DNA of 53,811 nucleotides, taken from Acidimicrobiales bacterium (GTDB lineage Bacteria > Actinomycetota > Acidimicrobiia > Acidimicrobiales > MedAcidi-G1). Of the stretch, positions 8,511-17,232 are shown piece after piece (positions within the stretch are counted from its first letter, which is position 1; every line of letters starts with the position of its first letter). Both the position numbers and the translations under genes were made by a program. The notes below the pieces were generated by a model. The model was given only the letters and a program-made list of their open reading frames with translations. It was not told where the DNA came from and did not search any database. The stretch lies in contig JAAZXC010000005.1 in NCBI GenBank assembly GCA_014240365.1, forward strand, positions 1-53,811, given 5' to 3'.

Positions 8511-9569
8511 TCATGCGTCGTCGATCCGGCGGTGCAGGCGCACCGCCTCCTCGGCGGCCCGGGCCCTGATCTCGTCGGGGTCCACCCGGGTGGGGCGTCC
8601 GTCGACCAGCACCAACTCACCGTCGACCTCGACCGTGAGCGGCCCCACGCCCGTGGTGAAGGCCAGGCGCCACGGGTCCATGTCCGCGTACGACCAGGTC
8701 ACCCGGTCGGAACGGGCCTCCGGGAAGAGGTCCCACCCAGTCGCCAGCCACCCCCAGGCCGTCTCCGGTGAGGCGGTCACGTCATTCTCCCGTTGGCGCA
8801 CGTAGGCCAGTCGGAACTCGTCGAGCATGTCGGCACCAATGCCGTCGGAGCCCAGCGCCACCGGGTTGGCAAACCGGGCGGGGCGGGCGTAGCCGACGGC
8901 GTTGTTCATGTTGGACCGCGGGTTGTGGACCATCGTCCCGGCCAGGCCGTGGTCGTCGGGAAGGTGGACACCGTGGACGAGCAGCCAGTCGTCGGCGGCC
9001 AGGTCCCGGAGCCGGTGCAGCGCGTCAGCGTCCCCGGGCCCCTCGGCGACGTGCACGTGGACGCCCACGCCCATCTCCACAGCAAGGCCGGCGGCAGCCT
9101 CCAGGGTCCCGTCGGTGCAGGTGAAGGCCGCGTGCACGCCGACCATCCCACGACCCCCGTCGCGCAGGAACCGTTCGTTCTCCGCCAGGCCCTGGAGTGC
9201 CCCATCGGCTCCGTGCCGATCGGTGACCCCGTAGGCACAGTTCACCCGGATCCCCACCTCGGCACAGGCATCGGCAATGACCGTCAGCGAGCCCTCGATC
9301 GCCTCCGGTGACTCGTGGTGGTCGATCACCGCCGTGCAACCCCGCTCGAGGGCCTCCAGGGCACCGAGCATCGCCGACCATCGGATCGACTCCAGGTCCA
9401 GCGCCCGGTCCAGGCGCCACCACACCATCTCCAGGATCTCGACGAAACCGGACGGGGTACGCGGCGGTGCCGGCATGCCGCGGGCCAGCGCCGAGTAGAG
9501 GTGATGGTGCGCACAGACCAGGCCCGGCGTCTGGTTCGAGGCCAGGCCTGATCCGACGTCAGCCGGCAT
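8511..9569 (-). CDS. SsnA-like amidohydrolase, short at the N-terminus
   Basis: A 352-residue amidohydrolase whose ATG overlaps the stop of the fused xanthine dehydrogenase gene (ATGA). It carries TPGLVCAHHHLYSALARGM (metal HxH near residue 21), IDHHESPEAIEGSL, VHVHVAEG, LLVHGVHL, MVHNPRSNMNNAVG and GSDGIGAD. HESP, NPRSNMNNAVG and LYSALARG are characteristic of SsnA, a predicted aminohydrolase found beside selenium-dependent molybdenum hydroxylases. SsnA proteins are usually about 440 residues. This one lacks most of the N-terminal beta-sandwich strands before the HxH motif, and the only upstream coding room lies inside the previous gene. Whether it remains active, or borrows the strand from a partner, is unknown. 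Confidence 0.8.
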   Translation of the reverse strand: MPADVGSGLASNQTPGLVCAHHHLYSALARGMPAPPRTPSGFVEILEMVWWRLDRALDLESIRWSAMLGALEALERGCTAVIDHHESPEAIEGSLTVIADACAEVGIRVNCAYGVTDRHGADGALQGLAENERFLRDGGRGMVGVHAAFTCTDGTLEAAAGLAVEMGVGVHVHVAEGPGDADALHRLRDLAADDWLLVHGVHLPDDHGLAGTMVHNPRSNMNNAVGYARPARFANPVALGSDGIGADMLDEFRLAYVRQRENDVTASPETAWGWLATGWDLFPEARSDRVTWSYADMDPWRLAFTTGVGPLTVEVDGELVLVDGRPTRVDPDEIRARAAEEAVRLHRRIDDA

Positions 9570-12142
9570 CAGACTCCACGTCCGTCCCATTCGGCCCAGT
9601 TTTCCTGCTGGCCGGGAGCGGCCATCGGCAGGCTGTGACGCCACTCGCCGTCGTGGGCGTGCAGGGCTGCGGCCACGGCCCCGGCCGTCGGCACCAGACC
9701 GATCTCGCCTACGCCTTTGATGCCGTAGGGCGAGTCAGGCTGTGGCGATTCGATAAGGCGCACGTCGACCTCCGGCATGTCCTTGGGGCGGATGATGCCG
9801 AGGCTGCGGAGGGTCTCGTTGCGAGGCCGGGCATCGGCGTCGGCCGGGAATCCCTCGGTGAGGGCGTAGCCGAGCCCCATGTGGACTGCCCCTTCGACCT
9901 GGCCCTCGCAGAGCATCGGGTTGACTGCCCGGCCCACGTCGTGGGCGGCCACCACCAGGTCCACGTCACCTGTCTCCGGATCCAGGACCACCATCTGGGC
10001 GGCGTATCCGAATGTGGAATGGATGATCGGGTTCTCCACCCCTTCGCTCATCGAGTTGGTCCAGTCCACCCGGTACTCGCCCTCGTAGTCGACGCCGGTC
10101 CGACAACCGTCGGCAATGGCGACCCGGCAGGCATCGGCGACTGAGCCGGCCCCCATGAGCGTCCCGCGGCTGCCGGTGGTCTGGCCGGCTCCCAGTTCTC
10201 TGGTGGTGTCAACGATCACGTCGACCTGGTCGGGGTCCACGCCGAGTTCCTCGACGGCCACCTGTACGACCACGGTGTGGATGCCCTGGCCCATCTCGGT
10301 CCAGCAGTGCCGGACCTCGATCCGTCCGTCGTGGCGAAAATGCACTACAGCCCTGGCTATCTCCTTGAAACCGTTGCCGAGACCGGAGTTCTTGAGGCCC
10401 AGACCCAGGCCGACCGGTAGGCCGCCGGCCACCGCGTCGTCGTAGGCCTCCTTCACGTTGTCCAGGCAGGCCCGGGCGCCGAGGCAGCCATCATCCATGA
10501 TCTGGCCGGGACCCCAGACGGCACCGGGCGTGATGACGTTGCGGCTCCGGATCTCCCATCCGGATATCCCCACCTTCTCGGCGAGGCGGTCCATGACACC
10601 CTCCATGGCGAACTGGGCCTGGTTGGCACCGAAGCCCCGAAATGCCCCGCAGACCGGGTTGTTGGTCCTCACCGCCGTGGCCTCCACGTCGATGGTGGGC
10701 AGCATGTAGGGGCCGCTGGCGTGTCCGGCCGCCCGCTCCAGGACCTTCATTCCCACAGATGCGTACGGACCCGAATCGCCGATCATCCGGGCCCAGAGGC
10801 CGGTCAGCATCCCTTCGGCGTCGCAGCCCGCCCGGTAGGCCATCCGGATCGGATGGCGCTTGGGGTGCATCAGGAGCGATTCCTCGCGCGACAACGTGCA
10901 CTTCACGGGCCGCTCCAGCAGCCAGGCTGCCAGAGCCGTGTGGGCCTGGTTGGACATGTCCTCCTTGCCGCCGAAGGCCCCACCATTGGACACCAGTTCG
11001 ACGGTTACCCGGTCAGTGTCGACGCCGAGCACCGACGCGATCTGGTTGCGGTCGTCCCAGACGCCCTGCCCGCCGGAGTAGACGTACAGTCCACCGTCAC
11101 CTGCAGGCACGGCGAGGGTGGACTCGGGCTCCACGAAGGCGTGCTCAACGCGCTGGGTCTGGAAGACCTCGTCGACGACGTGGGCCGAGCCGACCAGGGC
11201 GGCCTCGACGTCGCCGCGGGCGTACGTCGACACCGAAAGCACGTTTCCGTCCAGTTCCCAGACAGCGTCCTCGTCAGCCGTAAGGGCCACCACAGGGTCG
11301 CTGTAGACGGTCAGCGGCGCCACCTGGACATCGATCAGCGTCGCCGCCCGACGGGCGGTTTCCCGGTCATCGGCCACGACCACGGCCAGCACGTCTCCCA
11401 GGTAGGAGGTCCGACCACCCTCAGGGATCATCACCGGCCAGTCCGTGTGAATGATCCCCACCCGGTGCTTCCCCGGTATGTCGGCGGCCGTGAGCACCCG
11501 CTGCACGCCGTCGACGGCTTCTGCTGCCGTGGTGTCGATCCGCACCACGTCGGCACGGGCGTGGTCGGCGAAGCGGAGCGCTGCGTGCAGCAGGCCCTCA
11601 GGCGACATGTCGTCGATGAAGGGGCGGTCTCCGAGGCTCAGCTCGGTGGCCTCCACCTTCACCACGCTGGTCCCGATGCCGCCGCGGGGCATGGCCACCG
11701 GGATCTCGCCCGATGCAAGGGATTCGACTGCATCCAGAATCTTCACGTACCCGGTGCACCGGCAGAGGTGGGCGCCCAGGTGACGGGACGCATGGTCACG
11801 GGTCAGGGCGGTGCCCTTCTTGTCCACGAGGGCCTTGGCGCGCATGACGATGCCCGGCGTGCAGAAGCCGCACTGCAGGGCGCCATGTGCGGCGAAGACA
11901 CTGGCGTAACGTTCCCGCTCAGCGTCAGGCAGGCCCTCCAGGGTCGTGATCGAGCAACCTTCGGCCTTCTCCATCGACGTCTGACAGGCGATCCTGGCCT
12001 TCCCGTCGACCAGCACGGTGCAGCAACCGCACTGACCCGACGGAGCGCAGCCGTCCTTGGGCGAGGTGACGCCCAGTTCGTCGCGCAGGGCGGCCAGCAG
12101 GTGGGGGTGGTCAACGGAGGCATCGACCGGCCTCCCGTTCAA
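9569..12142 (-). CDS. Fused 2Fe-2S/molybdopterin xanthine dehydrogenase-like enzyme, selenium-dependent XDH type
   Basis: An 857-residue single chain. Residues 1-150 form the two [2Fe-2S] domains (C32, C38, C41, C53; then CGFCTPGIVMRAKAL and HLCRCTGYVKILDAVE). The remainder is the Mo-cofactor domain with GAFGGKEDMSNQAH, CGAFRGFGANQAQ and KGVGEIG, whose Glu is catalytic. Fe-S plus Mo domains without an FAD domain, and next to ssnA, match the selenium-dependent xanthine dehydrogenase family (XdhD-like). The start is uncertain. The first standard start is TTG at 12142, but the conserved first strand reads ITSFELNGRPV, and a strong GGGGGAAGGG stands just before an ATA codon at 12157. Purine hydroxylation is likely; true selenium dependence cannot be judged here. 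Confidence 0.85.
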   Translation of the reverse strand: MNGRPVDASVDHPHLLAALRDELGVTSPKDGCAPSGQCGCCTVLVDGKARIACQTSMEKAEGCSITTLEGLPDAERERYASVFAAHGALQCGFCTPGIVMRAKALVDKKGTALTRDHASRHLGAHLCRCTGYVKILDAVESLASGEIPVAMPRGGIGTSVVKVEATELSLGDRPFIDDMSPEGLLHAALRFADHARADVVRIDTTAAEAVDGVQRVLTAADIPGKHRVGIIHTDWPVMIPEGGRTSYLGDVLAVVVADDRETARRAATLIDVQVAPLTVYSDPVVALTADEDAVWELDGNVLSVSTYARGDVEAALVGSAHVVDEVFQTQRVEHAFVEPESTLAVPAGDGGLYVYSGGQGVWDDRNQIASVLGVDTDRVTVELVSNGGAFGGKEDMSNQAHTALAAWLLERPVKCTLSREESLLMHPKRHPIRMAYRAGCDAEGMLTGLWARMIGDSGPYASVGMKVLERAAGHASGPYMLPTIDVEATAVRTNNPVCGAFRGFGANQAQFAMEGVMDRLAEKVGISGWEIRSRNVITPGAVWGPGQIMDDGCLGARACLDNVKEAYDDAVAGGLPVGLGLGLKNSGLGNGFKEIARAVVHFRHDGRIEVRHCWTEMGQGIHTVVVQVAVEELGVDPDQVDVIVDTTRELGAGQTTGSRGTLMGAGSVADACRVAIADGCRTGVDYEGEYRVDWTNSMSEGVENPIIHSTFGYAAQMVVLDPETGDVDLVVAAHDVGRAVNPMLCEGQVEGAVHMGLGYALTEGFPADADARPRNETLRSLGIIRPKDMPEVDVRLIESPQPDSPYGIKGVGEIGLVPTAGAVAAALHAHDGEWRHSLPMAAPGQQENWAEWDGRGV

Positions 12143-12153
12143 CTCGAAGCTCG

Positions 12154-13140
12154 TTATGGCCCTTCCCCCTTCGGCTCAGCGCTGGACTCCACGTTGTCAT
12201 CAAGGGCCGCACGGACACCGGCAGGAACCTCCGGCCCCCGCTGGGCGGTGATCCGACCGTAGACCTCGGGCCTGCGGTACCTGTGGAAGTCGAACAGCGT
12301 CCCGGTGTAGCCGGCGCAAAGGTCCAGGTCCACCTCAGCCACGGCCAACTCGTCACCGTCGGTGGTGCACAGTGCGGCGATCTCGCCCGATGGGGCAATG
12401 ATGGCGCTCTCCCCCAGCAGGGCGCACCCCTCCTCCTCGCCGGCCTTGGCCACGCCGACGACCCACATGCCGTTCTGGTAGGCGCCGGACTGCAGGACGA
12501 GGTGGTTGTGGAATCCCTGCAGGCGGTCCTGGGCAGGATCCGGGGCGTAGTGGATAGGCGTGTTGTATCCGATGAGGGCCAGCTCGCACCCCTGGAGTCC
12601 GAGCACCCTGTAGGTCTCAGGCCAGCGGCGGTCATTGCAGATAGCCATGCCGACAACCCCGCCGAACGCCGCGTGCACGGCGAAGCCGTCGCCCGCCTCG
12701 AAGTAGTACCGCTCCAGGTGCTGGAAGGCCCGCCACGGCTCGTGCTCGGAGTGGCCCGGCAGGTGCACCTTGCGGTACCGGCCGACGATCGAACCGTCCC
12801 GCTCGACGAGGATCGCCGTGTTGTAGCGGTGGCCGGCCGCCGTCAGCTCTGCATAGCCGAGGTGGAACCCCACCCCCAGGCGCCTGGCCTCGTCGAAGAG
12901 GGGTCGGGTATCCGGGCCCGGCATCTCGGTCTCGTAGAAGTGGTCGGCGTCGGCCAGGTCGTCCACCCACCACCTGGGAAAGAAGGTGGTGAGGGCCAAC
13001 TCGGGGAACACCACCAGGTCGCAACCTGCCGCAGCGCCGGAGCGGAGCAGCGCCACGAGCCTCTCCACCACCTCGGGCCGGGCGTCGGCCAGCTGGATCG
13101 GACCCATCTGCGCTGCGCCCACCGTCAACACCCGACTCAT
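12154..13140 (-). CDS. Carbon-nitrogen hydrolase, N-carbamoyl amino acid/ureidopropionase-like
   Basis: A 328-residue nitrilase-superfamily enzyme. The Glu-Lys-Cys triad is visible: FPELALTTFFP (Glu near residue 47), GRYRKVHLPG and MAICNDRRWPETYRVLGLQG. The ICNDRRWPE and GYNTP blocks are those of N-carbamoyl-D-amino acid hydrolase and related beta-ureidopropionases, which split a carbamoyl group to amine, CO2 and ammonia. ATG 13140 is chosen because it begins the first strand (RVLTVGAAQMG) and overlaps the stop of the preceding M20 gene (ATGG/TGA arrangement, 4 bp). In this context it probably releases ammonia from a ureido product of purine or pyrimidine ring opening. Confidence 0.85.
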   Translation of the reverse strand: MSRVLTVGAAQMGPIQLADARPEVVERLVALLRSGAAAGCDLVVFPELALTTFFPRWWVDDLADADHFYETEMPGPDTRPLFDEARRLGVGFHLGYAELTAAGHRYNTAILVERDGSIVGRYRKVHLPGHSEHEPWRAFQHLERYYFEAGDGFAVHAAFGGVVGMAICNDRRWPETYRVLGLQGCELALIGYNTPIHYAPDPAQDRLQGFHNHLVLQSGAYQNGMWVVGVAKAGEEEGCALLGESAIIAPSGEIAALCTTDGDELAVAEVDLDLCAGYTGTLFDFHRYRRPEVYGRITAQRGPEVPAGVRAALDDNVESSAEPKGEGP

Positions 13141-14435
13141 GGTGCGCTCTTCGCACCGTCGGTCGAAGCCCCGCCACTCCCGTCCGGAGCGCCGGTCGTC
13201 GAGAGGTCCATCGCGTCCAGTGCCAGCATGCTCCCCAGTAGGACGTCGGCGCCGGCCACCAGGTCGTGAGGCTCGGTGTACTCGGCCGGGTTGTGGCTGA
13301 TGCCGTCGCGACTGGGTACGAAGACCATGCCGGTCGGACATAGTCGGGCCATCATCTGGGCATCGTGTCCGGCACCCGACGGAAGCCGCTTCACGGAGTG
13401 GCCCAGCTCGGCGGCGACCGCGGCGACGGTATCGACCACCCGGTCGTCGAACGCCACCGGCTGGAACCTGGCCAGGGTGCGATCTTCGACGGTCACCCCC
13501 TCGGCGGCAGCGGCTTCGGCCACGAACTGGGCCAGGTCGGCCTCCGCTTCGGCGAGGAGGGCCTCGTCGGTGTTGCGGAGGTCCACGATCATGGTGGCGC
13601 TGCCGGCGACGACGTTGACCAGGTTGGGGTGGAGCTCCAGGCTCCCGACGGTGGCCACCTGACGGCCACCCATCCGAATCGCCAACCGGCGCACGTGGGC
13701 GGCGATCGCAGCCGCCACGTAGCCGGCATCGTGGCGAAGGTCCATGGGCGTGGTGCCGGCATGGTTGGACTGGCCTGCGATGGCCAACTCGGTCCACGAG
13801 ATTCCCTGCACTCCGGTCACGGCCCCGATCGTGATGCCCTCGACCTCCAGCACCGGTCCCTGCTCCACATGGAGCTCCACGAATGCCCGGGGGGCGACGC
13901 CGGGGCAAGGTGAGGTTCCCCGGTAGCCAATGCGGTCCAGCTCCCCACCCAGGACCGCCCCGTCGATGCCCACGATGTCCAGGGCCTCCTCCAGACCCAT
14001 GCCTCCGGCGTATACGAGGCTGCCGAGCATGTCCGGTTGGAACCGGGCGCCCTCCTCGTCGGTAAAGAAGGCGACTGCGAAGGGATGCTCCGTCGTGATC
14101 CCGTTCTGCTCGAGGGTCTCGATCACCTCGAGGCCGGCCAGCACCCCGAGGTTGCCGTCGAAGCGGCCGCCCGTCCGGACGGTGTCTATGTGGCTCCCGG
14201 TCATGACCGGGGGGCCGTCGGTGCGACCGGGCCGCACGCCCACGACGTTGCCGATGCCATCCATGCTGACGTCCAGGTCCAGGTCGGTCATCCAGGCCAC
14301 GACCAGGTCCCGGCCGTCCCTGTCCTCGTCCGTCAGGGCAAGGCGACAGGAACCGCCCCCGTCGATCGGACCGATGGTGGCCAGGTCGTCGATGCGGCGC
14401 AGCAGCCGATCACCGTCGATGTGCAGGTCGCTCAC
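13137..14435 (-). CDS. M20 Zn-dependent amidohydrolase, allantoate amidohydrolase/N-carbamoyl-L-amino acid hydrolase group
   Basis: A 432-residue metallopeptidase-fold hydrolase. Metal ligands are visible in TGSHIDTVRTGGRFDGNLG (His and Asp), TDEEGARF (bridging and catalytic Glu pair), VELHVEQGPVLE (His/Glu), and the C-terminal GISHNPAEYT (His). The dimerisation/lid domain contains GQSNHAGTTPMDLRHDA. These are the motifs of the hydantoinase/carbamoylase family (AllC, HyuC, PydC), which hydrolyses allantoate, ureidoglycine or N-carbamoyl amino acids. It overlaps the nitrilase gene downstream and the Mo-hydroxylase gene upstream by 4 bp each. Allantoate is the natural guess in a urate-producing cluster, but no allantoinase or uricase gene is present in the window. 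Confidence 0.85.
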   Translation of the reverse strand: MSDLHIDGDRLLRRIDDLATIGPIDGGGSCRLALTDEDRDGRDLVVAWMTDLDLDVSMDGIGNVVGVRPGRTDGPPVMTGSHIDTVRTGGRFDGNLGVLAGLEVIETLEQNGITTEHPFAVAFFTDEEGARFQPDMLGSLVYAGGMGLEEALDIVGIDGAVLGGELDRIGYRGTSPCPGVAPRAFVELHVEQGPVLEVEGITIGAVTGVQGISWTELAIAGQSNHAGTTPMDLRHDAGYVAAAIAAHVRRLAIRMGGRQVATVGSLELHPNLVNVVAGSATMIVDLRNTDEALLAEAEADLAQFVAEAAAAEGVTVEDRTLARFQPVAFDDRVVDTVAAVAAELGHSVKRLPSGAGHDAQMMARLCPTGMVFVPSRDGISHNPAEYTEPHDLVAGADVLLGSMLALDAMDLSTTGAPDGSGGASTDGAKSAP

Positions 14436-16738
14436 CGGTCGGCTCCCGCCGAGGCGTCGGCCAGGGCAATGTCTGCAGGGCGTACCGGTACACGGGCCAG
14501 CTCCAGGCCTGTGGCGTTGCGCAGGGCACCGACCACAGCGGCGGTCGAGGAGATGCAGGGCGGCTCCCCGATTCCCTTGGCCCCGAAGGGTGCCCCCGGT
14601 TCAGGCTGTTCTATGAGGGCAGCGATCTCCACCGGTGGCATGTCCAGGGCGGTTGGCACCAGGTAGTCGGTGAACGATGCGTTGCGGATCCGGCCGTTAT
14701 CGACCAGGACCTCCTCCATGACGGCCAGCCCGACGCCCTGCGCGGCACCGCCCTCCAGTTGCCCGATGGCCTGGACCGGGTTCAGCACCCGTCCCACGTC
14801 CTGGGAGGTAGTCAGCTCCACGACCCGTACAAGGCCCAGGTCGGGGTCCACGTCGACGATCGCCCGGTGGGCTGAGACGGCGAACGAGACGTGGGCATCG
14901 CCCTGGCCGTCGTCATCGAGCGGCGACGTCGGGGCGTGGCGATAGACGACGTCGGCCGACAACGGTTCCGCTGTGACTTCGGCCAGGTCCACGGACACAC
15001 TGCCGGAGAGCGACTCCACCCGACCCTCCACCAGGACCAGATCATCGACCGGTACGTCGTGGGTCACCGCCACGCGGGCCACGACGGCGGCCCGAACTTC
15101 CTCGCAGGCCTTCTGCACGGCACCTCCCGACATCCATGACTGGCGGCTGGCCGAGGTGGAGCCGGCCGACCCGATGCCCGTGGTATCGACCGGAGCGAGG
15201 ACCACCTCGTCCACCCCCAGCACCTCGCTTGTGATCTGGCCGATCAGGGTCACGAAACCTTGTCCCACCTCGGCGCAGGCACACGTGATCGTCGCCACGC
15301 CGTCACGCAAGTCGCACCGGGCGGCCGACGAATCGTCGAAGCCCTCCGAGAACATGAGATTCTTGAACCCGACGGCCAGCGCCTCGCCACGCACCACGTG
15401 GTCGGCGTCGGCGGTACGTCCGGCACCGCCCGGCCTGGTCATGGGCTCGTCGGACCTCATGGCTGCCGACGGATGTTCCGCGCACGTCCGGATGACCTCG
15501 GCCACAGGGAGCGTGCCGGTCAACACCTGTCCGGTGATCAGGCGGTCACCGGGTGCCAGCGCGTTCTTCAGCCGGAGGTCGATCGGGTCCATATCCAGGG
15601 CGGCGGCCAGGCGGTCCATCTGGGCCTCGTGGGCCATGCAGGTCTGGACCGCCCCGAATCCCCGCATAGCCCCGCAAGGTGGGTTGTTGGTACGCACCAC
15701 CACGCCGTCGATGTCGGCCGACGGAACCCGGTAGGGCCCGGCCGCGAAGCAGGTGGCGTTGGCGATCACCGCACCGCTGGAGGAGGCGTATGCCCCACCG
15801 TCGAGGAGCAGTCGGGCTTCCACCCGGACGAGCGTGCCATCGGACTCGGCGTGATGGCGGTACCACATGCGGGCCGGGTGCCTGTGCACGTGACCGTGGA
15901 AGCTCTCGCTTCGCGAGTAGACCATCTTCACCGGCCGGCCGGTGTGCATGGCGAGCATGCAGAGGTGGACGTGCAGGCTGAGGTCCTCCCGGGCACCGAA
16001 CGCCCCGCCAACGCCGGCCAGGGTCAGCCTGACCAGGTCGGGGTCCATGCCCAGGCAGTCGGCCACCTGGTCGCGGTCCACGTGGAGCCACTGGGTGGCG
16101 ATGAACAGGTCGACTCCGCCGTCGGCGGCCGGAACGGCCAGCCCGGACTCCGGTCCGAGGAAGGCCTGGTCCTGCATGCCCACCTCGTAGGTGCCCTCCA
16201 CCGTCACCAGGCCCTCACGATCGGCGGCCAACGGGTCGCCGTGGCGCAGGTGGATACGACGGATGACGTTTCCGTCCGGGTGGATCGGCGTGGCCGTCTC
16301 CGCCCGGGACGGGTCCACGAGCGGCTCGGTCACCTCGTACTCGACCTGTATGGCGGCGAGTGCCTGACAAACGGTGTCGGGATGGTCAGCGGCCACGATG
16401 GCCACCGGTTCGCCCTCGTAGCGCACCACATCGCCGGCCAGCACCGGCTGGTCGAGGTGCTCCAGGCCGAAGGTGGCCACCCCGGGCACGTCGGAATGCG
16501 TCAGGACGGCGTGCACGCCGGTGAGGGCCACCGCCGGTCCCACGTCAATCGACAAGATCCGGGCCGACGGGTGGGGCGACCGCAGGGTGCCGCCCCAGAG
16601 CATCCGGTCGTGCCGAAGGTCGCTGGAGAAGGCGAAGGCACCGGTCACCTTGGGGGTCGCGTCGGGGCGCTGGACGCTCTCCCCGATCCCGGAGGGGCGG
16701 GTCCGCCCACGAGTCGGCGTGGCCTGAACCTCGCTCAT
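14432..16738 (-). CDS. Xanthine dehydrogenase-family molybdopterin-binding subunit
   Basis: A 768-residue large subunit of a three-component Mo hydroxylase. ATG 16738 overlaps the stop of the 2Fe-2S subunit gene (ATGA) and precedes GESVQRPDATPKVTGAF, the usual entry to domain I. Mo-cofactor motifs are GVGGAFGAREDLSLH, PPCGAMRGFGAVQ and the C-terminal PFGAKGIGEPP with the catalytic Glu. With the following two genes it forms the medium/small/large set typical of bacterial xanthine dehydrogenase or carbon monoxide dehydrogenase-like enzymes. The AYXCSFR motif of CO dehydrogenase is absent, favouring a purine or other heterocycle substrate. This is the second, structurally different Mo hydroxylase of the same operon. 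Confidence 0.9.
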   Translation of the reverse strand: MSEVQATPTRGRTRPSGIGESVQRPDATPKVTGAFAFSSDLRHDRMLWGGTLRSPHPSARILSIDVGPAVALTGVHAVLTHSDVPGVATFGLEHLDQPVLAGDVVRYEGEPVAIVAADHPDTVCQALAAIQVEYEVTEPLVDPSRAETATPIHPDGNVIRRIHLRHGDPLAADREGLVTVEGTYEVGMQDQAFLGPESGLAVPAADGGVDLFIATQWLHVDRDQVADCLGMDPDLVRLTLAGVGGAFGAREDLSLHVHLCMLAMHTGRPVKMVYSRSESFHGHVHRHPARMWYRHHAESDGTLVRVEARLLLDGGAYASSSGAVIANATCFAAGPYRVPSADIDGVVVRTNNPPCGAMRGFGAVQTCMAHEAQMDRLAAALDMDPIDLRLKNALAPGDRLITGQVLTGTLPVAEVIRTCAEHPSAAMRSDEPMTRPGGAGRTADADHVVRGEALAVGFKNLMFSEGFDDSSAARCDLRDGVATITCACAEVGQGFVTLIGQITSEVLGVDEVVLAPVDTTGIGSAGSTSASRQSWMSGGAVQKACEEVRAAVVARVAVTHDVPVDDLVLVEGRVESLSGSVSVDLAEVTAEPLSADVVYRHAPTSPLDDDGQGDAHVSFAVSAHRAIVDVDPDLGLVRVVELTTSQDVGRVLNPVQAIGQLEGGAAQGVGLAVMEEVLVDNGRIRNASFTDYLVPTALDMPPVEIAALIEQPEPGAPFGAKGIGEPPCISSTAAVVGALRNATGLELARVPVRPADIALADASAGADR

Positions 16739-17232
16739 GAGCGGGCCTCCCGCCGCATGGCGGCCGCCCGGTCCACGGCTTCCAGGATCCGGCCGTAGCC
16801 GGTGCACCGGCACAGGTTGCCGCTGATGGCCTCGCGCACGGTCAGGTCATCAGGATCCGGCTCCTCACACAACAGGGCATCCACGGCCATGAGCAGCCCC
16901 GGGGTGCAGAAGCCGCACTGGACTGCGCCGGCCTCCACGAATGCCCGTTGCACGTCGGCCAACGGTCCGACCTCGCCATCGGCATCCGACAGACCCTCCA
17001 CGGTGACGACATCGCGGTCGGCGGCCGCAGCAGCAAGCACCAGGCAGCTGCAGACCAGGTCGCCGTCAAGGCGGACCGAGCAGGACCCGCACTCCCCCTC
17101 CTCGCAGGCGTTCTTGGATCCAGGGAGGCCCAGGCGTTCCCGTAGGACGAACAGGAGGCTCTCACCGGCATGACTGTCGACCACCTCCACAGGCCGGCCG
17201 TTGACGGTGAGGCGGTACGGATCAGTCCTCAC
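16735..17232 (-). CDS. Xanthine dehydrogenase-family [2Fe-2S] subunit
   Basis: A 165-residue iron-sulfur subunit. The plant-type ferredoxin cluster is bound by C43, C48, C51 and C63 (NACEEGECGSCSVRL...CSC). The second, four-helix cluster domain has QCGFCTPGLLMAVDALL and NLCRCTGYGRIL. Length is normal for this subunit. It overlaps the FAD subunit gene upstream by 4 bp and the Mo subunit gene downstream by 4 bp, so the complex is probably made stoichiometrically. Electrons would pass from the Mo site through the two clusters to FAD. Confidence 0.95.
   Translation of the reverse strand: MRTDPYRLTVNGRPVEVVDSHAGESLLFVLRERLGLPGSKNACEEGECGSCSVRLDGDLVCSCLVLAAAAADRDVVTVEGLSDADGEVGPLADVQRAFVEAGAVQCGFCTPGLLMAVDALLCEEPDPDDLTVREAISGNLCRCTGYGRILEAVDRAAAMRREARS

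Noticed and set aside
6011-8569. An 852-residue open frame on the plus strand
   Set aside because: It runs antisense to two clear genes (8-oxoguanine deaminase-like and luciferase-like), is rich in His, Arg, Gly and Gln, and has no recognisable domain. Long antisense frames are expected at this GC content.
9569-12142. Selenocysteine-encoding TGA in the selenium-type xanthine dehydrogenase
   Set aside because: No in-frame TGA or SECIS-like hairpin is visible; this family uses labile selenium.
10721-12262. A 513-residue plus-strand frame opposite the fused xanthine dehydrogenase
   Set aside because: Shadow of the minus-strand gene, whose Fe-S and Mo motifs are unmistakable.
14432-17232. Aerobic carbon monoxide dehydrogenase for the three-subunit Mo enzyme
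   Set aside because: The large subunit lacks the AYxCSFR active-site loop, and the neighbourhood concerns N-heterocycles.
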